A DNA stretch of 64,000 bases from Microbacterium sp. SD291 (GCF_017355365.1 NZ_JADIJR010000001.1:186001-250000); one strand, 5' to 3'; shown: positions 47,570 through 56,858, numbered from the stretch's first letter. The notes: generated by a model from the sequence alone, not told the origin. Translations and numbers: made by a program.

Positions 47570-49066
47570 ATGACGCTTCCCGCGCTCTCGCGCACCTCAG
47601 AACAGTTCCCCGGAAGCGCTGCAGATGCCGCAGTGCTCGTCGTGCCCGACATCAGCGACTCCGTCGAGTCGCTCGCCGCCTATCCCGGCCTTGCCGATTC
47701 GCTGAAGGGCATCGGCTTCACAGGGGCCGCCTCGGCGTTCGCACGCGTGCACGCCCCTGACATCTCCGCGCTCCCGTTCGCGGTCATCGGCGCCGGTCCG
47801 GCGCCGACCGGCCTGTCGGTTCGGAACGCGGTCGGCGCGGCTCTGCGCACCCTCACCGGCTTCGACACGGTCGCGGTGGCCCTCGCCCCCGGCCTCGAGG
47901 CCTTCGCGGACGCCGCTGCCGAGGGCGCAGCGCTCGGCGGATACCGCTTCGACAGCTACAAGGCGGACAAGGGCAAGCCGCGCGCGTCGGCCGTCGTCCT
48001 GCACGCCGACATCGACGAAGCCTCCGTCGCCCGCGCGACCGCGGTCGGCGAGGCCGTGGCTCTCATCAAGGATCTCGTCCTCGTTCCGGCCGAATGGCAG
48101 AGTCCGGCCCAGCTCGCGCAGAGCGCCGTCGACAGCGTCAGGGACCTCGACGTCTCGGTCGAGATCCTGGATGAGACCGCCCTCGCCGAGCAGGGGTTCG
48201 GCGGCATCCTCGGCGTGGCGCAGGGCTCCGACCGGCCGCCGCGCCTGGTGCGGCTCGAGTACTCCCCCGCCGACGCCGTTCGGCACATCGCCCTCGTCGG
48301 CAAGGGCATCACGTTCGACACCGGCGGCCTCTCCCTGAAGCCGGCGGCCTCGATGGTCGGCATGAAGTTCGACATGGCAGGGGCCGCGACCAGCCTCGCC
48401 GCGCTGCGTGCCATCGCAGCTCTCCGCCTGCCGGTGCGGGTCACCGCCTGGCTCGCGATCACCGACAACATGCCGTCCGGGCGGGCCATCCGTCCCGGGG
48501 ACGTCGTGCGGATCCTGGACGGCACGACGGTCGAGGTGCTGAACACGGATGCCGAGGGCCGTCTGGTCCTCGCCGACGGCCTGGTCGCCGCCAGCCGCGA
48601 GAATCCCGACGTCATCATCGACGTCGCGACCCTCACCGGTGCGATCATCGCGGCGCTCGGCCACCGTCACACCGGCGTCTTCGGAGACGACGGCACCGTC
48701 GCCGAGTTCCTCGCCGCGGCCGACGCCGCCGACGAGCTCGCGTGGCACATGCCGCTGCCCGGGTACATGGAGGACTCGATGGATTCGCCGATCGCGGATC
48801 TGCAGAACGTCAACATGAGCGACCGGCTCGGCGGAGCCTCCTACGCGGGCCTCTTCCTCCGCCGGTTCGTCGGCCGTGTCTCCGACCAGGACGATGCGCC
48901 CCGGATCCCCTGGGTGCACCTCGACATCGCGGGTTCCAGCGAGCACGGCGGTTCGCCCTACGGGTTCACGGAGAAGGGCCCGACCGGGGCCATGGTCCGC
49001 TCGATCATCGCTTTCGCCGAGGCATCAGCCGCCGGCACCGCAGCAGCATCCCACAAGGAGGCATGA
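47570..49066 (+). CDS. pepA: Leucyl aminopeptidase (M17)
   Basis: A protein of 498 residues. The metal-binding catalytic domain has VGKGITFDTGGLSLKP (lysine and Asp ligand), GMKFDMAGAA and the signature NTDAEGRLVLADGL. It removes N-terminal residues from peptides in the cytoplasm as a hexamer using two metal ions. GGAGG lies 4-5 nt before ATG 47570. The order pepA-lpd-sucB, with lpd 3 bp behind, indicates co-transcription. Confidence 0.96.
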   Translation: MTLPALSRTSEQFPGSAADAAVLVVPDISDSVESLAAYPGLADSLKGIGFTGAASAFARVHAPDISALPFAVIGAGPAPTGLSVRNAVGAALRTLTGFDTVAVALAPGLEAFADAAAEGAALGGYRFDSYKADKGKPRASAVVLHADIDEASVARATAVGEAVALIKDLVLVPAEWQSPAQLAQSAVDSVRDLDVSVEILDETALAEQGFGGILGVAQGSDRPPRLVRLEYSPADAVRHIALVGKGITFDTGGLSLKPAASMVGMKFDMAGAATSLAALRAIAALRLPVRVTAWLAITDNMPSGRAIRPGDVVRILDGTTVEVLNTDAEGRLVLADGLVAASRENPDVIIDVATLTGAIIAALGHRHTGVFGDDGTVAEFLAAADAADELAWHMPLPGYMEDSMDSPIADLQNVNMSDRLGGASYAGLFLRRFVGRVSDQDDAPRIPWVHLDIAGSSEHGGSPYGFTEKGPTGAMVRSIIAFAEASAAGTAAASHKEA

Positions 49067-49069
49067 CCC

Positions 49070-50443
49070 ATGACCACGCACACCTTCGACATCGTCGTCC
49101 TCGGTGGCGGCAGCGGCGGCTACGCCGCGGCCCTGCGCGCCAGCGAGCTCGGCAAGAGCGTCGCGCTGATCGAGAAGGACAAGGTCGGCGGCACCTGCCT
49201 GCATCGCGGCTGCATCCCGACCAAGGCGCTGCTGCACGCCGCGGAGGTCGCTGAGCACGTGCGCGATGCCGCGCACGTCGGCATCACCGCCACGCTCGAG
49301 GGGATCGACCCCGCCGGCGTCCGCGCCTACCGCGAGGGCATCGTCGCGAAGAAGTACAAGGGGCTCGAGGGCCTGGTCAAGGCGCGCGGCATCACCACCG
49401 TCCCCGGGCTCGGCAGGCTGAACGCCGACCGCACCGTGAGCGTCGGCGACGACGTGTACTCCGGCACCGACGTGATCCTCGCGACGGGCTCGTACAGCCG
49501 CACGCTCCCCGGACTCGAGATCGGCGGGCGCATCCTCACCAGCGAGCAGGCGCTCGCCCTCGATGTGATCCCCGAGCGCGTGCTGATCCTCGGCGGCGGC
49601 GTGATCGGCGTCGAGTTCGCCAGCGTCTGGCGCTCGTTCGGCGCCGAGGTGACGATCATCGAAGCGCTGCCGCACCTCGTGCCCAACGAGGACATCGCGA
49701 TGAGCAAGGGTCTCGAGCGCGCGTTCCGCCGCCGCGGCATCCAGTACTCCCTCGGCATCCGATTCCAGACCGCCGTGCAGGACGACGCCTCGGTCACCGT
49801 GACGCTCGAGGACGGCAAGGAGTTCAGCGCGGACTACCTGCTCGTCGCCGTCGGTCGCGGTCCCGTCACCGCAGACCTCGGTTTCGAGGAGGCCGGCGTC
49901 GTCCTGGATCGCGGCTTCGTGACCGTCGACGACGACCTCCGGACCGGAGTCCCCGGTGTCTGGGCAGTCGGCGACATCGTGCCTGGTCTGCAGCTCGCGC
50001 ACCGCGGCTTCCAGCAGGGCATCGTCGTCGCGGAGCGCATCGCCGGGCTCACGCCGGCGAACATCCCCGACTCGCAGATCCCCAAGGTCACCTACTCGAG
50101 CCCGGAGGTCGCGTCCGTCGGAGTGTCGGAGGAGTCCGCGATCGCCGAGCACGGTGCGGATGCCGTGGTCGCGTACGAGTACAACCTCGCAGGCAACGGC
50201 AAGAGCGAGATCATCGGGACCGGCGGCCTCGTCAAGGTCGTCCGACTGAAGGACGGCCCCGTGATCGGCGTGCATCTGCTCGGCGACCGGGTCGGCGAGC
50301 TCATCACCGAAGGCCAGCTCGCCGTCGCGTGGGAGGCCCACCCGGAGGATATCGCGCCGCTGATCCACGCGCATCCGACACAGAGCGAGGCGCTCGGCGA
50401 GGCGTTCCTCGCACTCGCGGGCAAGCCGCTCCACGCTCTCTGA
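49070..50443 (+). CDS. lpd: Dihydrolipoyl dehydrogenase (E3)
   Basis: A protein of 457 residues. The FAD motif is DIVVLGGGSGGYAAALRASE; the redox disulfide is GGTCLHRGCIPTKA; the NAD motif is LILGGGVIGVEFASVW; the C-terminal HAHPTQSEALGE holds the catalytic His-Glu pair. It re-oxidises dihydrolipoyl groups of 2-oxoacid dehydrogenase complexes. ATG 49070 has AAGGAGG about 9 nt upstream, within the end of pepA. Directly followed by the E2 gene it serves. Confidence 0.97.
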   Translation: MTTHTFDIVVLGGGSGGYAAALRASELGKSVALIEKDKVGGTCLHRGCIPTKALLHAAEVAEHVRDAAHVGITATLEGIDPAGVRAYREGIVAKKYKGLEGLVKARGITTVPGLGRLNADRTVSVGDDVYSGTDVILATGSYSRTLPGLEIGGRILTSEQALALDVIPERVLILGGGVIGVEFASVWRSFGAEVTIIEALPHLVPNEDIAMSKGLERAFRRRGIQYSLGIRFQTAVQDDASVTVTLEDGKEFSADYLLVAVGRGPVTADLGFEEAGVVLDRGFVTVDDDLRTGVPGVWAVGDIVPGLQLAHRGFQQGIVVAERIAGLTPANIPDSQIPKVTYSSPEVASVGVSEESAIAEHGADAVVAYEYNLAGNGKSEIIGTGGLVKVVRLKDGPVIGVHLLGDRVGELITEGQLAVAWEAHPEDIAPLIHAHPTQSEALGEAFLALAGKPLHAL

Positions 50444-50510
50444 TCACCAATCGGTGCGCAGTTCACTAAGCTAGACAAGCGTCATACAACTTCCTGAAGG
50501 AGACTCCGTC

Positions 50511-52253
50511 ATGAGCACATCCGTGGTCCTCCCCGCTCTCGGTGAGAGCGTCACAGAGGGTACGGTCACCCGCTGGCTGAAGCAGGTCGGTGACACGGTG
50601 CAGGCGGATGAGGGCCTGCTCGAGATCTCGACCGACAAGGTCGACACCGAGATCCCCTCCCCCGTCACCGGCGTGATCGAGGAGATCCTCGTCGCCGAGG
50701 ACGAGACCGTCGAGGTCGGCGCGCTTCTCGCGCGCATCGGCGACGGCACTGCGTCAGCCCCGGCTGCGGATGCTCCGGCAGCCGCGGCGGCCGAGGCCGC
50801 TCCGGCCGCAGAGGCGGCACCGGCAGCAGAGGCCGCCCCCGCAGCGCAGACGGCTCCGGCCGCCGAAGCAGCACCGGCAGAGGCAGCACCGGTCGCAGCG
50901 CCTGCGGGCGATGCGACCGACATCGTGCTTCCCGAGCTCGGCGAGAGCGTGACCGAGGGAACCGTGACCCGCTGGCTGAAGCAGGTCGGTGACACCGTGG
51001 CCGTCGACGAGGCTCTTCTCGAGATCTCGACCGACAAGGTCGACACCGAGATCCCCTCACCTGTGGCCGGCGTGCTGCAGGAGATCGTCGCCGCCGAGGA
51101 TGAGACCGTCGCCGTAGGCGCCGTGCTCGCCCGTGTCGGCTCCGGCGCAGCACCTGCGGCTTCCCCCACCGCCGCCCCCGCACCCGCGGAGGCACAGGCG
51201 CCGGCAGCAGCACCGGCTCCCGCAGCAGCTCCGGTGCCCGCAGCAGCTCCCGCACCTGCAGCAGCTCCCGCACCCGCAGCAGCTCCCGCACCCGCAGCAG
51301 CTCCCGCTCCTGCCGAAGCGTCGAAGCTGTCCCTGCCCACCGAGAGCGACAACCTCTACGTGACCCCGCTGGTGCGCCGTCTGGCCACCCAGCAGGGAGT
51401 GGACCTCGCGTCCGTGACCGGCACAGGTGTCGGCGGACGCATCCGCAAGGAAGACGTCCTGAAGGCCGCAGAGACGGCCGCGGCTCCTGCTGCCGCCGCA
51501 CCCGCGGCCGCAGCACCGGCGCCGCTCGAGGTCTCGCCTCTGCGCGGCACCACGCAGCCGATGTCCCGCCTGCGCAAGGTCCTCGCCGAGCGCGCGGTGG
51601 CCTCGATGCAGCAGACGGCTCAGCTCACCACTGTGGTCGAGGTCGATGTCACGGCGCTTGCCGATTACCGTGACAGCGTCAAGGGCTCGTTCCTCGAGAA
51701 GACGGGCGACAAGCTCTCCTTCCTGCCGTTCTTCGCCCTCGCAGCCGCGGAGGCGCTGCGCGCCTTCCCGATCGTGAATGCGACCGTCGACGGCACGGAC
51801 ATCGTGTACCCCGCCACCGAGAACCTCTCGATCGCGGTCGACACCGAGCGCGGCCTGCTCACGCCGGTCCTGCGCGATGCCGCTTCGAAGAACATCGCCG
51901 AGATCGCGCACGAGATCGCCGATCTCGCCGCACGCACTCGCGACAACAAGCTGAAGCCCGACGAGCTCAGCGGCGGCACGTTCACGCTGACCAACACCGG
52001 TTCGCGCGGCGCGCTGTTCGACACCCCGGTCGTGTTCCTGCCGCAGTCGGCGATCCTCGGCACCGGCACGGTCGTCAAGCGGCCGGGCCTGGTCAAGGTC
52101 GGCGGCGCGGACGCCATCGCGGTGCGCTCGTACGTGTACCTCGCGCTGTCGTACGACCACCGCATCATCGACGGCGCCGACGCCGCGCGCTTCCTCGGTG
52201 CGGTCAAGGCCCGCCTCGAGTCGGCGCAGTTCGCCGCCCAGCTCGGAGCCTGA
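50511..52253 (+). CDS. sucB: Dihydrolipoamide acyltransferase E2 (2-oxoglutarate/pyruvate dehydrogenase complexes)
   Basis: A protein of 580 residues. Two lipoyl domains carry the lipoylated lysine in [10 protein letters not shown] (Lys43 and Lys176). They are joined by Ala/Pro-rich linkers, the second with tandem AAPAPA units near residues 225-270. A peripheral-subunit-binding domain ([17 protein letters not shown]) and the acyltransferase domain ending [15 protein letters not shown] (catalytic His) follow. The gene symbol is the usual one; actinobacterial E2 (DlaT) serves the pyruvate and peroxiredoxin systems too. GAAGGAG lies 8-9 nt before ATG. lipB and lipA, normally just downstream in relatives, are absent here. 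Confidence 0.95.
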   Translation: MSTSVVLPALGESVTEGTVTRWLKQVGDTVQADEGLLEISTDKVDTEIPSPVTGVIEEILVAEDETVEVGALLARIGDGTASAPAADAPAAAAAEAAPAAEAAPAAEAAPAAQTAPAAEAAPAEAAPVAAPAGDATDIVLPELGESVTEGTVTRWLKQVGDTVAVDEALLEISTDKVDTEIPSPVAGVLQEIVAAEDETVAVGAVLARVGSGAAPAASPTAAPAPAEAQAPAAAPAPAAAPVPAAAPAPAAAPAPAAAPAPAAAPAPAEASKLSLPTESDNLYVTPLVRRLATQQGVDLASVTGTGVGGRIRKEDVLKAAETAAAPAAAAPAAAAPAPLEVSPLRGTTQPMSRLRKVLAERAVASMQQTAQLTTVVEVDVTALADYRDSVKGSFLEKTGDKLSFLPFFALAAAEALRAFPIVNATVDGTDIVYPATENLSIAVDTERGLLTPVLRDAASKNIAEIAHEIADLAARTRDNKLKPDELSGGTFTLTNTGSRGALFDTPVVFLPQSAILGTGTVVKRPGLVKVGGADAIAVRSYVYLALSYDHRIIDGADAARFLGAVKARLESAQFAAQLGA

Positions 52254-52262
52254 CCCGCAGCA

Positions 52263-53759
52263 TCACCCTGGCTGGTCCGCGACGCCATAGACGTCGCGGA
52301 CCAGCCATTGCTCGTTCTGGCGCACGATCACGATCATCTGCTCGTCGGGTTCGGCAGCGCCGGCATCATCCGTCCCGCGCGGCCCAGGCGACAGCCGCAC
52401 CACCGCGACGTCGCCGTACTCGTCGACCAGCGCCAGAACGGGAGCGTCCTCGCCGGACGGATGCACGCCCGCCAGCTCGTCCACGATGCCCGCCGATCCG
52501 TTCGCGACCGCGCCGGCGCACACCGCGTCAGCCTCCTGCGCGCAGACGCCGATCAGGGCGAGCAGCGCGGTCGTCGCGTCGACCGGATCGTCGTCGCCGG
52601 TCGACGCCCTCGGCGCCTTCGGGACTGCGGTGGCCCCCTCCTGCCCGGCTCGAGGCTCTTCACTCGCGACGGGAGGCTTCTCCGTCTCCTCCGGGTCGCC
52701 GGTCGCGCCTCCCGGCCAGAGCATTCCTCCGGCGATCACGACGGCGGCAGCCGCGCCGGCGATCGCGAGCTTCCCGCCCCGCCTCGGCGCGGTGTCCGAC
52801 GCCTTCCGTGGTGCGTCTTCCCGGGCACGCGCATCTCTGCGGACCTCGCTCTCGCCGGATCCGGATCCGGCGGCTTCGCGCACGCGAACGATCCGCTGCA
52901 CGACTCCCGCCGACACCGCAGCCGACACCGCGGTGACGAGCGCGGCCACGCGCGCGCCGAGCCGGCGGACGCCGGGGAGCGACCGGCGAAGCGACCGGTC
53001 TGAGGCCTCGCCCAGGGCGACGGCACGCGCACCTCGCCGGCTCGTCACCGGCGCGGATGCCGCTCCCGCCCTGACCGCATCGATGTCGCGGACCCGCTCC
53101 GGAGGATGCACGTCCTGCCTGAGCGGCCGCGGAGCGGCGATCGCGAACAGCTCGTCCTCCCAGCGCTCGAGCTGGAGCCGCGGCATCCGCGGACGAGCCG
53201 CGCCCTGCACGAGTCCCTCGTGCACCGCGGCGAGCACGCGCGTGAGAGCGCGGTCCGACTGCTCCTTCTGCACGCGCGCGATGAGATGTGCGGCACCCGC
53301 ACGTGCGTCCTCGCCCGCGCCCATCGCGAACACGGGGCGGCCGTCCTCGGTCAGCCACCAGCTGCCGGTCACCGCCTCCGTCTGCGCCTCGCCGAGCTCG
53401 TCCAGCCCGCGCAGCATGCTCGCGACGAGCGTGCTCACCTCGCCGGCGCCGAGGGGCGCCTGCGCGGTGATCCGCCGCCCGAGGAACGCAGTGATCCGCT
53501 CGGTGCACCACGGCAGCAGCACGTCCTGGCCGCCGGCGCGCCTGGCCACGTCGACGGGACCGGCGACGTGCGCGGATCCGGCGTGCGCCCATCCCGCCCA
53601 GCCGCCGAGCACGACGGCATCCACCAGCACGGCGACGGATTCGCCGACCGACACCAATGCGCCGGCGAAGGGGCCCTCGTCCACATCGATCGTCCTGACC
53701 ACGCGATGCACCCCCGGCACCAGGGCGACACCGCCTGCACTCGCGTCCTTGACCGTCAT
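52263..53759 (-). CDS. Single-pass membrane protein of unknown function
   Basis: A protein of 498 residues that I do not recognise. Residues 1-330 are soluble and Ala/Arg-rich, with no known catalytic motif. One transmembrane helix (GGKLAIAGAAAAVVIAGGML, about 345-365) is followed by a Pro/Glu/Thr-rich linker and a C-terminal domain (about 410-498) that contains the cysteine pair VCAQEADAVC and ends QNEQWLVRDVYGV, so the tail is likely outside the cell. Topology resembles an inside-out sensor or secretion-linked protein. ATG 53759 is chosen; the frame opens at 53828. It occupies the place of lipB-lipA in related genomes. Confidence 0.75.
   Translation of the reverse strand: MTVKDASAGGVALVPGVHRVVRTIDVDEGPFAGALVSVGESVAVLVDAVVLGGWAGWAHAGSAHVAGPVDVARRAGGQDVLLPWCTERITAFLGRRITAQAPLGAGEVSTLVASMLRGLDELGEAQTEAVTGSWWLTEDGRPVFAMGAGEDARAGAAHLIARVQKEQSDRALTRVLAAVHEGLVQGAARPRMPRLQLERWEDELFAIAAPRPLRQDVHPPERVRDIDAVRAGAASAPVTSRRGARAVALGEASDRSLRRSLPGVRRLGARVAALVTAVSAAVSAGVVQRIVRVREAAGSGSGESEVRRDARAREDAPRKASDTAPRRGGKLAIAGAAAAVVIAGGMLWPGGATGDPEETEKPPVASEEPRAGQEGATAVPKAPRASTGDDDPVDATTALLALIGVCAQEADAVCAGAVANGSAGIVDELAGVHPSGEDAPVLALVDEYGDVAVVRLSPGPRGTDDAGAAEPDEQMIVIVRQNEQWLVRDVYGVADQPG
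52269..52307. terminator. sucB terminator embedded in the convergent coding sequence
   Basis: A perfect 16-bp stem, TGGCTGGTCCGCGACG / CGTCGCGGACCAGCCA, with a 7-nt loop. It begins 15 bp after the sucB stop but lies inside the last codons of the convergent membrane-protein gene. Confidence 0.75.
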
Positions 53760-53917
53760 GGACCCATGACACCGCATCCGCCGGCGGCGTGGGCGCCGAA
53801 GGGCACGATGTGGAGGCTTCTGTCGCAATCAGGCCCTGGTGCAGGAGAAGTCGCAGCGAATCAGCCGGCCGCGAACGACGGCATCGCGGCCACCGCGGAA
53901 TCGGTAGTCTTGTATCC

Positions 53918-54628
53918 ATGTCAAACCGTGCGTCCGAACCCGAGAAGCGTCCTGGGTTCTTCTCCCAGATCAAGTCCCTCTTCAGGTTCACCCGCGAGGC
54001 CTATTCGTGGCTCCCCTGGGCGCAGATCGCCATCCTGATCCTCGGTGTGCTCCTCGGCCTGATCGCCGGCTACCTCATCCCGCCGTTCCAGATCTGGACG
54101 CTCATCCTCTGGGGCATCTCGGGGCTCATGCTCGGAGTCCTCGGCGCGATGTTCCTGATGACGCGCCTGTCGACCTCAGCCATGTACCAGAAGATCGACG
54201 GGATGCCGGGTGCCACCGGGCACGTCCTCAGCAACAGCCTCGGACGCAGCTGGCAGGCGTCGGAGACGCCGGTCGGGATCAACCCGAAGACGCAGGATGC
54301 GGTGTACCGCACGGTCGGCCGCGGCGGCGTGGTCGTCGTCGGAGAGGGCTCCCGCGGGCGCCTCACCCGCCTGGTCAACGACGAGCGCAGCAAGGCGGCG
54401 CGAGTCGCCAACGGCGTGCCGGTGACGGTGCTGTACGTCGGACACGAAGAGGGCGATGTCACGATCGCCGACCTCGCCAAGACCATCAAAAAGCTTCCGA
54501 AGGCGATCGACAAGACGACGATGGCTGCTGTCATCCGCCGCCTCGACTCGGTCTCGCAGTCGCTGTCCTCGCTGCCGATACCGAAGGGGATCGACCCGAC
54601 CAAGGTCCGCTCGCAGCGCCCGCGCTGA
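53918..54628 (+). CDS. DUF4191 family membrane protein
   Basis: A protein of 236 residues. Two transmembrane helices (about 32-52 and 58-82) follow a short basic N-terminus; the soluble C-terminal part contains QKIDGMPGATGHVLSNSLGR. This matches DUF4191 (Rv2219-like), conserved next to lipA and glnA1 in actinobacteria; function unknown. ATG 53918 has no ribosome binding site but TAGTCT lies 7 nt upstream, consistent with a leaderless mRNA. A strong terminator follows. Confidence 0.88.
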   Translation: MSNRASEPEKRPGFFSQIKSLFRFTREAYSWLPWAQIAILILGVLLGLIAGYLIPPFQIWTLILWGISGLMLGVLGAMFLMTRLSTSAMYQKIDGMPGATGHVLSNSLGRSWQASETPVGINPKTQDAVYRTVGRGGVVVVGEGSRGRLTRLVNDERSKAARVANGVPVTVLYVGHEEGDVTIADLAKTIKKLPKAIDKTTMAAVIRRLDSVSQSLSSLPIPKGIDPTKVRSQRPR

Positions 54629-54647
54629 GCAGCGCCACGACGCGGTA

Positions 54648-54680
54648 GAAGCGGCCGCCCTCATCAAGGGCGGCCGCTTC
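54648..54680. terminator. Terminator between DUF4191 and rimK-like genes
   Basis: GAAGCGGCCGCCCT / AGGGCGGCCGCTTC: a perfect 14-bp stem with loop CATCA, followed by TTG. It lies between convergent genes and can work in both directions. Confidence 0.9.
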
Positions 54681-54693
54681 TTGCGTCATCCGG

Positions 54694-55881
54694 TCACTCC
54701 GAGAGCGGCTGCCGCGGAAGACGGCGGACCTTCGCCCGCCGCCGGCGGCGCTCGGGGATCATGGATCGCATCTCGTCGAGCTTGCCGAAGCAGAACAGCC
54801 GGTCCTCCGGCTCCAGCACGACATGCTTGCGCGGGTTCGGGATGACGCTCACGCCGCGGTGCAGCGTGAGCACGGTGATGTCGCGCTCCCAGAGCCCGGC
54901 CTCGCCGAGCGTCTTGCCGACCAGGTCGGCGGCGCCGTGCACCATGAGCTCGGCGACCCCGTAGCCGGTCGACACCGTGAGCCGCTGACGGACGTCGATC
55001 TCGGGGAAGGCGACCTGACCGGCGATGTAGTCGATGATCGCGCCCGCGACGTCGAGCTTCGTCGCCGTCTCGATGCCCTGCAGCCCCGGCGAGGAGTTCA
55101 CCTCCATGACGAGCGGTCCGTCTTCGCCCTCGAGCATGTCGACTCCGGCGACCCGGAGCCCCATGATCTGCGCCGAACGGACGGCCGCCCGCTCATACAC
55201 CGGATCGAGCTCGATCGCGGCCACAGAACCGCCGCGGTGCACGTTCGAGCGGAACTCGTCTCCGGCCGCCGACCGGCGCATGGCCGCGACGACGCGGTCG
55301 CCGACGACCAGGGCACGGATGTCGCGGCCCCGGCTCTCCGAGATGAACTTCTGGATGAGCACGTTCTGCTTGGTCGAGTGCAGGGTCTCGATGATCGCCT
55401 CGGCGACCTTCACCTGCGGCGCGAGGATCACGCCGATGCCCTGGGTGCCCTCCAGCAGCTTGATCACGACAGGGGCGCCGCCGACGCGCTCGATCGCGGG
55501 GCGCACGTCCGCTCGATTGCGGACGAACGCGGTGGGCGGCATCGCGATGTTGTGACGCGAGAGGATCTGGTTCGCCCTGAGCTTGTCACGCGCGCTGGAG
55601 ATGCCGTTCGCGGTGTTCGGCGTGTACACGTCCATCTGCTCGAACTGCCGGACGACGGCCGTGCCGAAGTACGTGATCGAGTTGCCGATGCGCGGCAGGA
55701 TCGCGTCGTAGTCGCTGAGCTGGCGCCCCCGGTAGTGCAGGTCCGGTTCATCCGCGGTGAGGTCGATCGCGAAGCGCAGCGTGTTCAGCACCTTGACGGT
55801 GTGGCCCCGCTGCAGCGCGGCCGCTCGCAGTCGTTGGGTGGAGTACGCCTGCGGCGCACGGGAGAGCACTGCGATCTTCAC
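54694..55881 (-). CDS. rimK: RimK-like ATP-grasp ligase fused to an RCK_C domain
   Basis: A protein of 395 residues. Residues 1-300 are a RimK-type ligase: ILPRIGNSITYFG, VIKLLEGTQGIGVILA (ATP loop), DIRALVVGDRVVAAM and LVMEVNSSPGLQGIE (metal site). Residues about 315-380 (AELMVHGAADLVGKTLGEAG, then VVLEPEDRLFCFGK) match an RCK_C/TrkA_C ligand-binding domain, which binds small ligands such as nucleotides in transporters. E. coli RimK (300 residues, no such domain) adds glutamates to ribosomal protein S6. GTG 55881 is assigned by homology. It diverges from a RimB-like protease gene, 25 bp apart. Confidence 0.85.
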   Translation of the reverse strand: MKIAVLSRAPQAYSTQRLRAAALQRGHTVKVLNTLRFAIDLTADEPDLHYRGRQLSDYDAILPRIGNSITYFGTAVVRQFEQMDVYTPNTANGISSARDKLRANQILSRHNIAMPPTAFVRNRADVRPAIERVGGAPVVIKLLEGTQGIGVILAPQVKVAEAIIETLHSTKQNVLIQKFISESRGRDIRALVVGDRVVAAMRRSAAGDEFRSNVHRGGSVAAIELDPVYERAAVRSAQIMGLRVAGVDMLEGEDGPLVMEVNSSPGLQGIETATKLDVAGAIIDYIAGQVAFPEIDVRQRLTVSTGYGVAELMVHGAADLVGKTLGEAGLWERDITVLTLHRGVSVIPNPRKHVVLEPEDRLFCFGKLDEMRSMIPERRRRRAKVRRLPRQPLSE

Positions 55882-55906
55882 GGAGAATACCTGCCAGGAT
55901 GGTCGG

Positions 55907-56398
55907 GTGAGTAAGACATCCCATTCAAACACTCTTACAGGGTGGCGAGAATGGGTGACGCTGCCCGATCTCGGTGTGGACTGGATCAAGGCCAAGATCG
56001 ACACCGGCGCGCGCACCTCCTCGCTGCACGCATTCGACGTGGTCGAGTTCGACCGCGAGGGCGAGGAATGGGTGCGATTCCGCGTCAAGCCCTGGCAGCA
56101 CAGCCAGGAGGATGCCGTCGTCGTCGAGACGCCCGTCCACGACCGGCGCGAGGTGCGCAGCTCCTCCGGCCACACGCAGACGCGGCTGGTCGTGAAGCTG
56201 CTCATCCGCCTCGTCGATCGCGAGGTGCTCGCGGAGGTCACGCTGAGCAACCGCGACGAGATGGGGTTCCGGATGCTCATCGGCCGCGAGGCCCTGCGCC
56301 GGGGCTACATCGTCGACCCGGCGCGCTCGTTCCTCGGCGGGCGCGCTCCGCGGGAGACGCGGCGCCGCAACCGCGGCAAGGACCCTCTGACGAGCTGA
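55907..56398 (+). CDS. RimB-like retropepsin-family protease (RimK-associated)
   Basis: A protein of 163 residues of the ATP-dependent zinc protease/RimK-associated group (PF05618). The active-site motif is KIDTGARTSSLHA with catalytic Asp, and MLIGREALRRGYIVDP is the second conserved element; the fold is retropepsin-like. In Pseudomonas RimB cuts the glutamate tail added by RimK, making modification reversible. GTG 55907 has AGGA 6 nt upstream. The divergent rimK gene supports a ligase-protease pair. The C-terminus is basic (TRRRNRGKD). Confidence 0.85.
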   Translation: MSKTSHSNTLTGWREWVTLPDLGVDWIKAKIDTGARTSSLHAFDVVEFDREGEEWVRFRVKPWQHSQEDAVVVETPVHDRREVRSSSGHTQTRLVVKLLIRLVDREVLAEVTLSNRDEMGFRMLIGREALRRGYIVDPARSFLGGRAPRETRRRNRGKDPLTS

Positions 56399-56422
56399 GG
56401 CCCTTCGAAAGGCTCAGGGACC
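56399..56422 (+). repeat. Dispersed palindromic repeat copy 2
   Basis: GGCCCTTCGAAAGGCTCAGG plus GACC, the reverse complement of the element at 41496-41518 with two changes. It fills the gap between the convergent RimB-like and RDD genes and may act as their terminator. Confidence 0.65.
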
Positions 56423-56429
56423 AGAACCG

Positions 56430-56858
56430 CTAGGCGCGGATCAGCGCGAGCCCTGCCGCCCTGTCGTGCATGCCCCGCTGATCGGCGTCCCAGATCACGG
56501 CGGGGATCACCACCACGAGCAGCAGCGTGCGCACGATCGGGCGCCACAGGCCCACCCATCCGCCACCGAGACGGATCAGCCGCATGCCCAGGATGCGATG
56601 GCCGGGGCTGCCGCCGGCGGTGGGAATGAACACGATCTGGAGCACCGCGAACACGACGAGCGGCGCGAACTGCGAGAGGCCGGCCTCGCTCGGCAGCGCG
56701 AACTGGTCGAAGCCGAGGAACCCGGTCGCGATGATCGTGGCGGCCGTGTAGTCGATGAGCAGCGCGCCGATCCGGCGCCCGGGGCGGGCGATGCTGCCTG
56801 ACCCCGTCTGCGGCATTCCGAGTCGTTCACCGGGGTACGTGTTCACAGCATCCGTCAC
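56430..56858 (-). CDS. RDD family membrane protein
   Basis: A protein of 142 residues. The RDD signature is RPGRRIGALLIDY near residue 25, and GGSPGHRILGMRLIRL precedes the third helix; three transmembrane segments are visible. The family is of uncertain transport role. It lies next to glnA1 in actinobacteria (Rv2219A in M. tuberculosis). GTG 56858 has GGAG 4 nt upstream. It is divergent from glnA, so the GlnR-type operator could influence both. Confidence 0.87.
   Translation of the reverse strand: MTDAVNTYPGERLGMPQTGSGSIARPGRRIGALLIDYTAATIIATGFLGFDQFALPSEAGLSQFAPLVVFAVLQIVFIPTAGGSPGHRILGMRLIRLGGGWVGLWRPIVRTLLLVVVIPAVIWDADQRGMHDRAAGLALIRA

Noticed and set aside
51230..51330. Possible tandem repeat locus (repeated GCAGCAGCTCCCGC-like units)
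   Set aside because: It is the Ala/Pro-rich interdomain linker of sucB, normal for E2 proteins.
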